DNA from: Marinobacter pelagius
Lineage (GTDB): Bacteria; Pseudomonadota; Gammaproteobacteria; Pseudomonadales; Oleiphilaceae
DNA: 64,000 nt
Direction of reading: 5' to 3'
Assembly (NCBI RefSeq): GCF_003315345.1
Contig: NZ_QNRO01000019.1
Span: 23,591-87,590 of the forward strand
Shown here: positions 43,218 to 52,653 of the stretch, piece after piece
Position numbering within the stretch: position 1 is the stretch's first letter
Layout of the letters: every line of letters begins with the position of its first letter
Notes under the pieces: generated by a model
Seen by the model: the letters and a program-made list of their open reading frames with translations, nothing else
Database searches by the model: none
Told to the model about the DNA's origin: nothing
Position numbers and translations under genes: made by a program

Positions 43218-46200
43218 TTAATTTCTTCATTTCCAGGCCCGTTTTTTCCTGGGTTCTGGCCATTGTCGCCATGTTGGCGGGCATCATGGCGATCTTCGTT
43301 TTGCCGGTCCAGCGATACCCGTCGGTGGCGCCGCCGGCGGTGGAGATTCAGGCCGATTATCCTGGCGCCTCGGCGGACACCGTGTCCAATACGGTGGTTC
43401 AGGTCATTGAACAAGAGATGACCGGCCTCGACAATTTGCTCTATATGGGGTCAACAGCGGATTCCTCAGGCCACGCTACGGTTACTCTCACCTTTGCGGC
43501 GGGCACCGATCCGGACATTGCCCAGGTCCAGGTGCAGAACAAGCTCAAACTGGCGGAACCGCGGCTCCCGGAGGTGGTGCGCCAGCAGGGGATCAGCGTC
43601 GAGAAATCCAGCACCAGTTTTCTGATGGTAATGGCATTCGTCTCTACCGACGGTCGCCTCAGCAAGCTGGATATCGCCGATTTTATCAGCTCCGAGTTAG
43701 CCGAACCCATTGGACGGGTAACTGGTATCGGCAGCGTGCAGGTTTTCGGCTCTGAATATGCGATGCGGATTTGGCTGGACCCTTCGGCGTTGACCAATTA
43801 CGGCCTGACCGTCGCCGACGTGAGCGCCGCCATCGAGGCGCAAAACGCCCAGGTCACCGCCGGCCAGCTCGGCGGGCTGCCCGCGGTCGAGGGTCAGCAG
43901 CTCAATGCCACGGTCACCGCCCAGACCTTGCTCACCTCAACCGAAGAGTTCCGCAACATCCTGCTCAAGAGTATGCCCGACGGGTCCCGGGTGCGCCTGG
44001 GGGATGTTGCCCGCGTTGAGCTGGGCGGCGGTGCAGTCCAGATTGACACTTTCTACGATGGCGAGCCGGCAGCCGGCCTTGGCATCAATCTGGCGCCGGG
44101 TGCCAACTCGCTTGCGGTCACAGAGGCTGTTAAAGCGCGGCTCCAGGAGCTCGAGCCGTATTTTCCGGAAGGGGTGGAGATTCGGTATCCCTACCAGACG
44201 GCCCCCTTCGTGGAGGCCTCCATCGACGCGGTGGTCACAACCATCATCGAGGCAATCGCCCTGGTGGTCCTGGTCATGCTGGTATTTCTCCAGAGTTGGC
44301 GGGCTACCCTGATACCAGCGATCGCAATCCCGGTGGTGCTGCTGGGCACCTTTGCGATCATGGCGGCCTTCGGCTTTTCCATCAACATGCTCACTCTCTT
44401 CGGTCTCGTATTGGCGATCGGCCTTCTGGTGGATGACGCCATCGTGGTGGTTGAGAACGTCGAGCGTGTGATGCATGAGGACGGCCTGAGCCCGATGGAG
44501 GCGACGCGCAAGTCCATGGGGCAGATAGCCAGCGCGCTGATTGGCATCGGCGTGGTGTTGTCTGCGGTGTTTATCCCGATGGCCTTCTTTCCGGGCTCCA
44601 CCGGGGCAATCTATCGGCAGTTTTCCCTGAGTATTGCTGGTGCCATGGTGCTTTCGGTGCTGGTGGCTCTGATTCTGAGCCCCATGCTGTGTGGTCGGAT
44701 CCTCAAGCCCACGCATGAAAGAACCTTGCTGCAAAAACTGTTCGGCTGGTTTGAGGCAGGCCTGGGGCGACTGACCCGGGGCTATGTCCGCCTGGTTGGC
44801 CATACGGCGCGCCACGCCTGGCTCTACACACTGGCGTTCCTGGGCATCGTCGGCCTGGTGGCCGTTCTCTTTGTGCGGTTGCCCGGCGGGTTCCTGCCCG
44901 CGGAAGACCAGGGGTTCGCCGTGGTGCAGTATCAGTTGCCCGCCGGTGCGACCCAGCAGCGCACAATCGATACGATTCAGGTTATCGAAGATTACTTCAT
45001 GGACCAGGATGAGGTGCAGGGCCTCTTCACAATCGCTGGTTTCAGCTTCGCTGGCCGGGCGCAGAACGCGGGACTGGCGTTCGTCAATCTCAAGCCATGG
45101 AGTGAGCGCGATCCCGAGACGCAAAGCGCCGACGCGATCATTCAGCGGGCGAACCGGGCGCTTGCCGGGCTGGTGCGTGATGGGCGGGCTTTTGCTTTCA
45201 ATTTGCCACCGATACCGGAATTGGGGCAGGCCCTGGGCTTTGAATTGCGTTTACAGGATCGGGGTGCCATCGGGCATGAAGCGCTCATGGCAGCGCAAGG
45301 TCAATTGCTGCAGTTGGCGGCCGAAAGCCCCGTGCTGACGAGTGTGCGCCCCAACGGTTTGGCGGACAATCCCCGCTACAAAGTGGACATTGATTACGAA
45401 AAGGCGCAGGCCCTTGGCATAGAGCCGTCCGAGATCAGTCGACTTCTGTCGGTGACCTGGGGCTCGCAATACGTTAACGATTTTCTCCATGAGGGGCGGG
45501 TCAAGCGAGTCTATGTTCAGGGTGATGCCCCTTTCCGGATGCTGCCTGAGGATTTTGAGGCGTGGTATCTGCGAGCCGCTAACGGAGAGATGACCCCGTT
45601 GAGCGAAGTGACGAACGGACGCTGGGAGTATGGCTCACCGCGCCTTGAGCGTTTCAACGGTGTTCCGTCCCGTCAGATTCAGGGTGAGCCGGCACCGGGC
45701 TACAGTACCGGTGAGGCCATGGCGGAGGTCGAACGTTTGATCGCTCAACTCCCGGACGGTGTGGCCGGCGCCTGGAGCGGCCTGTCCTATCAGGAGCGCC
45801 AGGCCGGTGCCCAGGCATCCCTGCTTTACGCGCTGTCGGCACTGGTGGTGTTTCTGGCGCTCGCCGCGCTCTACGAAAGTTGGACCATACCCATTTCCGT
45901 GATGCTGGCGGTGCCCTTGGGCGTACTCGGGGCGGTACTTGCAGCGATGGTTCGCGGGCTTCCTAACGACGTCTTCTTCCAGGTTGGCATTCTGACCACC
46001 GTTGGTGTGACTGCGCGCAACGCTATACTTCTGGTGGAGTTCGCCCGCTCGTTAGAGGATCAGGGAATGAAATTGATCGAGGCAACCAAGGAAGCGGCGC
46101 GAGTGCGCTTGAGGCCGATTCTGATGACATCGGTTGCTTTCGGCATGGGTGTGTTGCCGCTTGCTTTCGCCAGTGGTGCCGGTGCAACCACCCGTATTGC

Positions 46201-46381
46201 GATAGGAACGGCGGTTCTTGGCGGCATGATTTCGGCAACGATACTGGCGACGTTCTTTATTCCACTGTTCTATGTGGTCGTCCGCCGTATCACGGATTTT
46301 CTGAGTGGCTCCAGAGACCAGGATGACTCGGCTGCGGCCGCTCCCGGACGGGCAAATGGAGGTGTGGCTGATGACCGTTAA
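43214..46381 (+). CDS. RND multidrug efflux permease (MexB/AcrB type)
   Basis: A 1055-residue HAE1-type proton antiporter with 12 membrane helices and two large periplasmic loops. It starts MINFFISRPVFSWVLAIVAM. The proton-relay aspartates are in LVLAIGLLVDDAIVVVENVE (TM4) and the partner lysine-equivalent region is GVTARNAILLVEFARSL (TM10). Pore-domain segments such as QNKLKLAEPRLPEVVRQQGI match AcrB. Substrates are probably drugs, detergents or solvents. The C-terminal end overlaps the outer-membrane factor gene by 11 bases. The gene is intact. Confidence 0.96.
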   Translation: MINFFISRPVFSWVLAIVAMLAGIMAIFVLPVQRYPSVAPPAVEIQADYPGASADTVSNTVVQVIEQEMTGLDNLLYMGSTADSSGHATVTLTFAAGTDPDIAQVQVQNKLKLAEPRLPEVVRQQGISVEKSSTSFLMVMAFVSTDGRLSKLDIADFISSELAEPIGRVTGIGSVQVFGSEYAMRIWLDPSALTNYGLTVADVSAAIEAQNAQVTAGQLGGLPAVEGQQLNATVTAQTLLTSTEEFRNILLKSMPDGSRVRLGDVARVELGGGAVQIDTFYDGEPAAGLGINLAPGANSLAVTEAVKARLQELEPYFPEGVEIRYPYQTAPFVEASIDAVVTTIIEAIALVVLVMLVFLQSWRATLIPAIAIPVVLLGTFAIMAAFGFSINMLTLFGLVLAIGLLVDDAIVVVENVERVMHEDGLSPMEATRKSMGQIASALIGIGVVLSAVFIPMAFFPGSTGAIYRQFSLSIAGAMVLSVLVALILSPMLCGRILKPTHERTLLQKLFGWFEAGLGRLTRGYVRLVGHTARHAWLYTLAFLGIVGLVAVLFVRLPGGFLPAEDQGFAVVQYQLPAGATQQRTIDTIQVIEDYFMDQDEVQGLFTIAGFSFAGRAQNAGLAFVNLKPWSERDPETQSADAIIQRANRALAGLVRDGRAFAFNLPPIPELGQALGFELRLQDRGAIGHEALMAAQGQLLQLAAESPVLTSVRPNGLADNPRYKVDIDYEKAQALGIEPSEISRLLSVTWGSQYVNDFLHEGRVKRVYVQGDAPFRMLPEDFEAWYLRAANGEMTPLSEVTNGRWEYGSPRLERFNGVPSRQIQGEPAPGYSTGEAMAEVERLIAQLPDGVAGAWSGLSYQERQAGAQASLLYALSALVVFLALAALYESWTIPISVMLAVPLGVLGAVLAAMVRGLPNDVFFQVGILTTVGVTARNAILLVEFARSLEDQGMKLIEATKEAARVRLRPILMTSVAFGMGVLPLAFASGAGATTRIAIGTAVLGGMISATILATFFIPLFYVVVRRITDFLSGSRDQDDSAAAAPGRANGGVADDR

Positions 46382-47804
46382 GGTATTGCTGACCACTTTG
46401 ATGGTGTTGTCACTTGGTGGCTGCTCACTCGCGCCGACTGTTAAGAAGCCCGAGCCGTCGATGCCGGAAAACTGGACGTCCGCACGACTTTCGGCGGACG
46501 AGAAACTCCCTCTGGACTGGTGGCGTGGCTATGGCGATCCGGCACTTGTCACGCTTGTTGAGGAGGCACTTGATGCCAACAACGATCTGCAGCTCGCCGC
46601 TGCCCGGGTTGCCGAAGCAAGGGCGCTCCTTACCGGACAGCAGGCAGAACGATACCCACTTCTGGAGGTGGAGGGCTCCGCGGTGCGCCAGGGCCCGAGT
46701 GAGGAGTCCGTCAACAGTACTGGTGGTCAACCCTTCAATGATATCCAGGTTGGCGGTGTTCTATCGTACGAGCTGGATCTCTGGGGGCGGCTTGCCAATG
46801 CCAGCGAAGCAGCCCGGGCACGGCTTCTGGCCAGTGCAGCGAATCGCGAGGCCGTGCGACTGGCCGTGATTGGTGAGGTGGCCAATGGTTACTTCAATTT
46901 GCGTGCGCTTGATCGTCAGATCGACATCGCGGAACGCACCGTGTCGTCCCGCCGCGAATCGGTCGCCCTGCAACGGGCCCGGTTTGAAGGAGGCGAGATT
47001 AATGAATTGGCCCTGCGGCAGGCAGAATCCGAGCTTGCGGCCGCTGAATCCGAACTTCCGAGGCTTCGCCAACAGCGCTCCCTTCAGCGAAACGCCTTGG
47101 CAGTGCTTCTGGGGCGAGATCCACAACGGATTGTACGTAGTGATATTTCCGTAGCGAATACCATTGGTGAGATGGATGTTCCGGCCAGTATCCCTGCAGG
47201 CCGACCAGCAGATCTGATGGTTCGGCGACCCGACATTGCCGCAGCCGAACAGGAATTGATCGCGGCCAACGCCGAAATCGGTGTTGCCCGGGCGGCGTTT
47301 CTGCCCAGGATTTCATTCGAGGGGCTGCTGGGCCTGCGAAGTGCGTCCGGTGGCGACTTGTTCCAGGGTTCGGCATCCACGTGGCAGTTGGGCGGCTCGT
47401 TAGTCGGCCCGTTGCTGGACTTCGGGCGTTCCGAGGCACTAGTCAATCAGGCGGAGGCGCGTCAACGCCAGGCCCTGATTGCGTATCGTCAGGCCATTCA
47501 GGTGGCGTTTCGGGAGGTGCTCGACGCGATGGCCGGGGTGCGTGGTACCGAAGATCGCCTGGAAGCGCAGGCCCGGCAGGTAGCAGCACTGCGAAGCACG
47601 GCTAAACTTGCGCGATTGCGCTTTGAGGGTGGCGCGTCCAGTTACCTGGAGGTGCTGGACGCTGAACGAAGCCTGTTTACAACCGAACTTGATCTCGTGG
47701 AAACGCGGCGCGATCACTTGCAGTCGACGGTTAATTTGTATCGCGCGCTGGGCGGGGGTTGGCAGAATTCATTGCAATCTTCTGATTATGAAAACACTGA
47801 CTGA
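46371..47804 (+). CDS. Outer-membrane efflux channel lipoprotein (OprM/NodT type)
   Basis: A 477-residue TolC-family channel. ATG at 46371 is chosen because GGAGG precedes it by eight bases and a lipobox follows, VLSLGGCSLAPT, with Cys near residue 18. Two repeated OEP domains are visible: WWRGYGDPALVTLVEEALDA with NNDLQLAAARVAEARALLTG, and later RRPDIAAAEQELIAANAEIG with RLRFEGGASSYLEVLDAERS. Together with the upstream adaptor and permease it forms a complete tripartite pump, so no external channel is needed. The 3' end overlaps the next regulator gene by 17 bases. Confidence 0.95.
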   Translation: MTVKVLLTTLMVLSLGGCSLAPTVKKPEPSMPENWTSARLSADEKLPLDWWRGYGDPALVTLVEEALDANNDLQLAAARVAEARALLTGQQAERYPLLEVEGSAVRQGPSEESVNSTGGQPFNDIQVGGVLSYELDLWGRLANASEAARARLLASAANREAVRLAVIGEVANGYFNLRALDRQIDIAERTVSSRRESVALQRARFEGGEINELALRQAESELAAAESELPRLRQQRSLQRNALAVLLGRDPQRIVRSDISVANTIGEMDVPASIPAGRPADLMVRRPDIAAAEQELIAANAEIGVARAAFLPRISFEGLLGLRSASGGDLFQGSASTWQLGGSLVGPLLDFGRSEALVNQAEARQRQALIAYRQAIQVAFREVLDAMAGVRGTEDRLEAQARQVAALRSTAKLARLRFEGGASSYLEVLDAERSLFTTELDLVETRRDHLQSTVNLYRALGGGWQNSLQSSDYENTD

Positions 47805-48255
47805 ATCAGACAGGCGTTTTATTGAGCGCCTCGGTCTTCAGGCTCAATCTGAAGGCTTTTCCCGCATCGCTGGGCAACTTTGGGCGACACTGATCGTGTC
47901 GGATGGTCCCGTCAGCTCATCGCAGCTTGTGGATACGTTGCGTGTCAGTAAGGCGAGCGTCAGTACGAATACGTGCTTTCTTGAAAGACTCGGCATTGTT
48001 GAGCGTCGAACAATGCCGGGTGAGCGCCAGGACTTCTTCGCGATTCGTCCCCATCCCTACGCTGCCTTGGTGGAAGGGCAGATAAAACGGCTCGAGGCCA
48101 GAAAGGAGGTGATCGCCGAAGCCAAGGCAACCATTACCAATGAACAAACGCTTGCCAAGCTGGCTGATCTGGATCAGTTCTACACCCTGTATTATGAGAG
48201 CTCCAAAGACCTTCTAAAGCAGCTGAAATCTCAAATCCATGGACATAAAAAATAA
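47788..48255 (+). CDS. GbsR/MarR-type winged-helix regulator
   Basis: A 155-residue member of the GbsR-like branch of MarR regulators. ATG at 47788 lies inside the end of the channel gene. The core is GFSRIAGQLWATLIVSDGPV, SSSQLVDTLRVSKASVSTNT and LERLGIVERRTMPGERQDFF, the typical GbsR sequence pattern. A coiled helical C-terminus (QIKRLEARKEVIAEAKATIT) makes the dimer. Its overlap with the efflux operon indicates that it regulates that pump or is cotranscribed with it. Confidence 0.88.
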   Translation: MKTLTESDRRFIERLGLQAQSEGFSRIAGQLWATLIVSDGPVSSSQLVDTLRVSKASVSTNTCFLERLGIVERRTMPGERQDFFAIRPHPYAALVEGQIKRLEARKEVIAEAKATITNEQTLAKLADLDQFYTLYYESSKDLLKQLKSQIHGHKK

Positions 48256-48424
48256 TAACATCAAAGGTTTAACCTTGGATTTAATCCGGGCCTGAAGGAA
48301 ACGCGGGCTATGTCAGAGCAACCCTGGCTGGTGTTACTGCGAGGAGGCCTGAATGGTTTTTGCCATCTGGAATGTCTGGTCAGCGGCTCAAAGCAAAGCA
48401 GACTAATTAAATTGCCTCTTGCGC

Positions 48425-48442
48425 ACCTATCTACTGATAGGT
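48425..48442. promoter_or_regulatory. TetR-type operator candidate upstream of the GST gene
   Basis: ACCTATC and GATAGGT form a perfect 7-bp dyad around TACT, 42 bases before the GST start codon. The TetR-family gene at 49959 is the likely ligand. The rest of the 228-base gap holds a short AAGGTTTAACCTT palindrome near 48266 and no gene. Confidence 0.5.
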
Positions 48443-48483
48443 AAATTAAACGTCGTATGCTTAATGACCAACAGAGGTAACCA

Positions 48484-49104
48484 ATGAAAATTTACGACAC
48501 TGAAGGCTTTCCCAACCCGCTGCGCGTTCGCATTGCCCTTGCCGAGAAAGGTGCCACCGATAAAGTGGTGTTTGTCCCGGTGGATGTCATGGGTGGTGAA
48601 CACCGTACCACTGATTTCAGGGCAAAGAACCCCGATGCCACCGTGCCGGTACTGGAGCTTGATGACGGCACCTGCATTGCACAGTGCAACGCCATCACTG
48701 AGTACCTTGACGGTGTGTTTGACGGGCCCTCCCTGACGGGCGCCTCGCCTAAAGAGCGTGCGGTTATCGCGATGATGAATATTCGTGCCGAATCCGGTTT
48801 GATGAATGCGGTGGGCGCGTATTTCCACCACGCAACCCGGGGACTGGGGCCCGACCTTGAGACATGGCAATGTCCTGACTGGGGTAATAAGCAGAAAGAG
48901 GTCGCTCAGTCCACGATGGCCTATCTCAACGAGGTGCTTGCGGAAAACGAGTTTCTTGCTGGTGACCGTTTCACTGTTGCGGATATCACGGCTTATGCCG
49001 GACTGGTGTTTGCAGAGTTCGCCAAGGTTGACATTCCCGGTCACCTGGATCATCTCCTGGCCTGGCGTGCCCGGGTCGCGGCCCGTCCGTCGATTACCGG
49101 CTGA
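48484..49104 (+). CDS. Glutathione S-transferase family protein
   Basis: A 206-residue GST. The thioredoxin-like N-terminal domain begins MKIYDTEGFPNPLRVRIALA and has the cis-proline region ATVPVLELDDGTCIAQCNAI followed by TEYLD. The C-terminal helical domain contains the N-capping-box motif LAGDRFTVADITAYAGLVF. A catalytic Ser or Tyr is not certain; Asn11/Pro12 sit at the usual active-site loop. It heads a cluster with a cupin, a TetR regulator and an aldo/keto reductase, all fitting removal of electrophiles or reactive carbonyls. Confidence 0.9.
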   Translation: MKIYDTEGFPNPLRVRIALAEKGATDKVVFVPVDVMGGEHRTTDFRAKNPDATVPVLELDDGTCIAQCNAITEYLDGVFDGPSLTGASPKERAVIAMMNIRAESGLMNAVGAYFHHATRGLGPDLETWQCPDWGNKQKEVAQSTMAYLNEVLAENEFLAGDRFTVADITAYAGLVFAEFAKVDIPGHLDHLLAWRARVAARPSITG

Positions 49105-49133
49105 TGCCCGGGCCTTTTGGCTTGGCGGACTGA

Positions 49134-49820
<687 letters not shown>

Positions 49821-49867
49821 CCAGCAGGAGCCTGAACATTTCTGGGCTGCCAAAGAGCCAAAAAGGG

Positions 49868-49907
49868 CTTGATCAGGGGAAGGAATCGTAACCTTCCCCT
49901 GATCAAG
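49868..49907. terminator. Strong hairpin after the cupin gene
   Basis: A perfect 16-bp stem (49868-49883 with 49892-49907) has an 8-base loop. No T-run follows on the plus strand, whereas the minus strand has one. It probably limits read-through from the GST-cupin transcript. Confidence 0.65.
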
Positions 49908-49958
49908 GTGCCATACACGGCAACTGCCTGAGTGAACGACGTTAACCATTGACTAATT

Positions 49959-50555
49959 ATGAACCGTGACACAAGAACCGCCCTGTTAGACTTCGCAGAG
50001 CGCACCGCCCGATCAAGAGGGTTTGACGGATTCAGCTATGCGGATCTCGCGAAGGCCATTGGCATCAGAAAGGCTTCCATTCATTATCATTTTCCGACCA
50101 AGGCGGACTTGTCGGAGCGTTTGATCGAGCGGTATCACACCAGCCTGAAAGAGCGGCTGGTTGAAATAGAGGCGGCCTGTTCCAGCGCCGGCGAACGCCT
50201 GAGTGCTCTCATCGCTGTGTACCGAAGTGCCCTGCATGACGGCCAGACCGTCTGCCTGTGCGTTGCCTTTTCAATCTGTCGCGAAAGCCTGCCCGAGGCG
50301 GTTGTCAACCGGGTGGGTAGCGTTCGGGCAATGGTGCTGGACTGGACCAGGGCAACCTTTGAACTGGGCCTGAGGGATGGGTCAATTTCGTCCATTTCTG
50401 ATCCCTCACAAGAAGCCTGCGCAACCCTGGCCACGCTGGAAGGCGCCCACCTGGCGGCACGCACAGCACAAGACCCAGCTCCATTTGATGCGGCTACACA
50501 ACTTTTAAGGGCTCGCTGCCAAAGTGCTTCGGAAGGGAACAACACTGGCGCTTGA
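49959..50555 (+). CDS. TetR-family regulator of NemR/AcuR-like type
   Basis: A 198-residue TetR repressor. The HTH is FSYADLAKAIGIRKASIHYH followed by FPTKADL. The ligand domain contains GQTVCLCVAFSICRESLP; a Cys cluster at that helix recalls NemR and related sensors in which a cysteine reacts with electrophiles such as quinones, aldehydes or N-ethylmaleimide. The surrounding GST and aldo/keto reductase genes are typical targets. A 7-bp dyad upstream of the GST gene is a likely operator. No good dyad is obvious directly upstream of this gene. Confidence 0.88.
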   Translation: MNRDTRTALLDFAERTARSRGFDGFSYADLAKAIGIRKASIHYHFPTKADLSERLIERYHTSLKERLVEIEAACSSAGERLSALIAVYRSALHDGQTVCLCVAFSICRESLPEAVVNRVGSVRAMVLDWTRATFELGLRDGSISSISDPSQEACATLATLEGAHLAARTAQDPAPFDAATQLLRARCQSASEGNNTGA

Positions 50556-50616
50556 ATGGCAGTGAATGAGACGCGACAGAAAGTCGTGACATTAACCTGT
50601 TATCAGGAGGTGCAAC

Positions 50617-51699
50617 ATGACCCCTCACAACCTGCCAAGATTTGATCACAATCCGTTACGCTACACAGCACTCGGAAACTCGGGCTTGTTCGTCTCCGAA
50701 CTCTGCCTGGGAACCATGACCTTCGGCGGTGATGAAGACATCTGGGGCCTGATCGGCCAGTTGCAGCAGGAACAGGCCGACGAACTGGTGAAGATCGCTC
50801 TGGAGGCGGGAATCAACTTTATCGATACCGCCAACATCTATGGCTTCGGGGCCAGCGAGCGCATCGTCGGCCAGTCCCTGAAGAACCTCGGCGTTCGCCG
50901 GGAAGATGTCGTGCTGGCCACCAAGGTGCTCGGCCCCATGGGCGAGGGCCCCAATGCCCGTGGTGCTTCCCGTGGCCACATCATGAGCGAATGCAAGGCG
51001 AGCCTGGCGCGATTGCAGACCGATTACATTGATCTGTACCAGATCCATGGCTTTGATCCGGCCACCCCGATCGAAGAAACCCTGGAGGCACTGAACACCC
51101 TGGTGCAACAGGGCCATGTGCGTTATGTGGGCTTGTCTAACTGGGCCGCCTGGCAGGTCATGAAGGCCATCGGTATCACCCGGGCCCGCAACCTGTGCCC
51201 GGTAACGTCTCTGCAGGCGTACTACACCCTGGTGGGGCGCGACCTGGAACGGGAGGTGATCCCCATGCTGGCGTCGGAAAAGGTCGGGTTGATGGTGTGG
51301 AGCCCGCTGGCCGGCGGTTACCTTTCCGGCAAATACGAGGATCCGGACGTATCCGAGGAGAACCGGCGCACTAAGTTCGACTTCCCTCCGGTTAACCGCG
51401 AGCGGGGCAAAGAGGTTATCAAGGTCATGCGTGAGGTGGCTGACGGAAAGCAGATTGACGGCGAACCCGTCACCGTGGCCCAGATCGCTCTTGCGTGGCT
51501 ACTGCACCAGGAACCTGTATCCAGTGTTATTGTTGGTGCCAAGCGACCAGATCAGTTGAAAGCCAATATCCGGGCCGCACAGATCCGATTGTCTGATGAC
51601 GAGCGTAAAGCTCTGGACGAGGTGAGTCGTATCCCGGAGGAGTACCCGGGCTGGATGATGGCAATGATGGCCGGGTACCGAAATCCTTCCGAGCCTTAA
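50617..51699 (+). CDS. Aldo/keto reductase
   Basis: A 360-residue NADPH-dependent reductase of the AKR superfamily. AGGAGGTGCAAC is a strong ribosome site. The catalytic tetrad is visible: Asp and Tyr in INFIDTANIYGFGASERIVG, Lys in VVLATKVLGPMG, His in DLYQIHGFDPATP. The C-terminal cofactor loop is PVSSVIVGAKRPDQLKANIR. It resembles the IolS/YhdN group, which reduce aldehydes and ketones. Its placement after a NemR-like regulator and a GST gene suggests removal of reactive aldehydes. Confidence 0.93.
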   Translation: MTPHNLPRFDHNPLRYTALGNSGLFVSELCLGTMTFGGDEDIWGLIGQLQQEQADELVKIALEAGINFIDTANIYGFGASERIVGQSLKNLGVRREDVVLATKVLGPMGEGPNARGASRGHIMSECKASLARLQTDYIDLYQIHGFDPATPIEETLEALNTLVQQGHVRYVGLSNWAAWQVMKAIGITRARNLCPVTSLQAYYTLVGRDLEREVIPMLASEKVGLMVWSPLAGGYLSGKYEDPDVSEENRRTKFDFPPVNRERGKEVIKVMREVADGKQIDGEPVTVAQIALAWLLHQEPVSSVIVGAKRPDQLKANIRAAQIRLSDDERKALDEVSRIPEEYPGWMMAMMAGYRNPSEP

Positions 51700-51770
51700 T
51701 CCGATAGCGACCCACTGCACACATTTCGCTGCGCCTTGGCTGCGCAGCCAAACAACGGGAAAACTCGTCT

Positions 51771-52538
51771 ATGCTGTCAAAAGTTAAACGTCCGTGGCTA
51801 CTGGCCACATCGACGACGCTGTTGGTTGTTTCAACCCCGGGCCTGGCAAACTCGGCGTGGGACGCCAGCCTGGGTGCGGGTGTACTCTATACTCCGGACT
51901 ACCTTGGCAGCGACGATTATGAAACCAGGGTCTGGCCGACGATCAATGTGAGCTATGGTGACCGTTTCTACTTTAACATTCGCGATGGTCTTGGCTGGAA
52001 CCTGATTCGCCACGGCAACTGGAAGCTGTCGCCCTTTATTGGTTACATTCCGGGGCGCGACAATGACGAGGATCTTGAACGCCTGGACAAGATTGATGGC
52101 GGCGCGATCGCCGGCTTGCGCGTTGCTTACAACCACGACGCATGGTCGTACAGCGCAGCCGTCCAATCTCCCTTCACCGGCGATGTCGATGGCTATCAGG
52201 TGGTGCTTAAGGCACGATGGCGGAACCAGTTCAGCGATCAATGGTTTGCCTCCCTGGGGCCGAACCTGACCTACAGCAGTGATGACTGGACAGACGATAG
52301 GTTTGGTATTTCCGATACGGAAAGTGCCCGCTCCGGCTTGGCCTCTTATAGCCCTGATGGCTATGCCCGGTATGGCCTGACAGGCAGTTTAACCTACTCG
52401 TTGTCTGCGCAATGGTCGGTCACCGCGACCGCTGGGGTGTCACAATTAACCGGCGATGCCGAGGATAGCCCGATTGTCAGTGATATCGGGGAGGCTACCC
52501 AAGCCTACACCGGTGTTTTTATGAGTTACCGATTCTGA
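51771..52538 (+). CDS. MipA/OmpV family outer-membrane protein
   Basis: A 255-residue beta-barrel with signal peptide (LLATSTTLLVVSTPGLANS). The family pattern ASLGAGVLYTPDYLGSDDYE with RVWPTINVSYGDRFYFNIRD is clear and the protein ends TGVFMSYRF with the terminal Phe of outer-membrane barrels. MipA is a scaffold for murein enzymes and OmpV-type proteins are involved in adhesion or osmotic responses; which applies is unknown. It lies 71 bases downstream of the reductase gene on the same strand and converges with the second RND operon. Confidence 0.88.
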   Translation: MLSKVKRPWLLATSTTLLVVSTPGLANSAWDASLGAGVLYTPDYLGSDDYETRVWPTINVSYGDRFYFNIRDGLGWNLIRHGNWKLSPFIGYIPGRDNDEDLERLDKIDGGAIAGLRVAYNHDAWSYSAAVQSPFTGDVDGYQVVLKARWRNQFSDQWFASLGPNLTYSSDDWTDDRFGISDTESARSGLASYSPDGYARYGLTGSLTYSLSAQWSVTATAGVSQLTGDAEDSPIVSDIGEATQAYTGVFMSYRF

Positions 52539-52653
52539 ATGTCTTCGGGGACCGGGGCAATTCTTGTCACGGGAATGGGCAAGTAACCCCTGAATCTCCC
52601 GGTTCTGGCTTCGTCGGCTATGTAAGGATTACTTCGGAGCTCAAACACCTGGC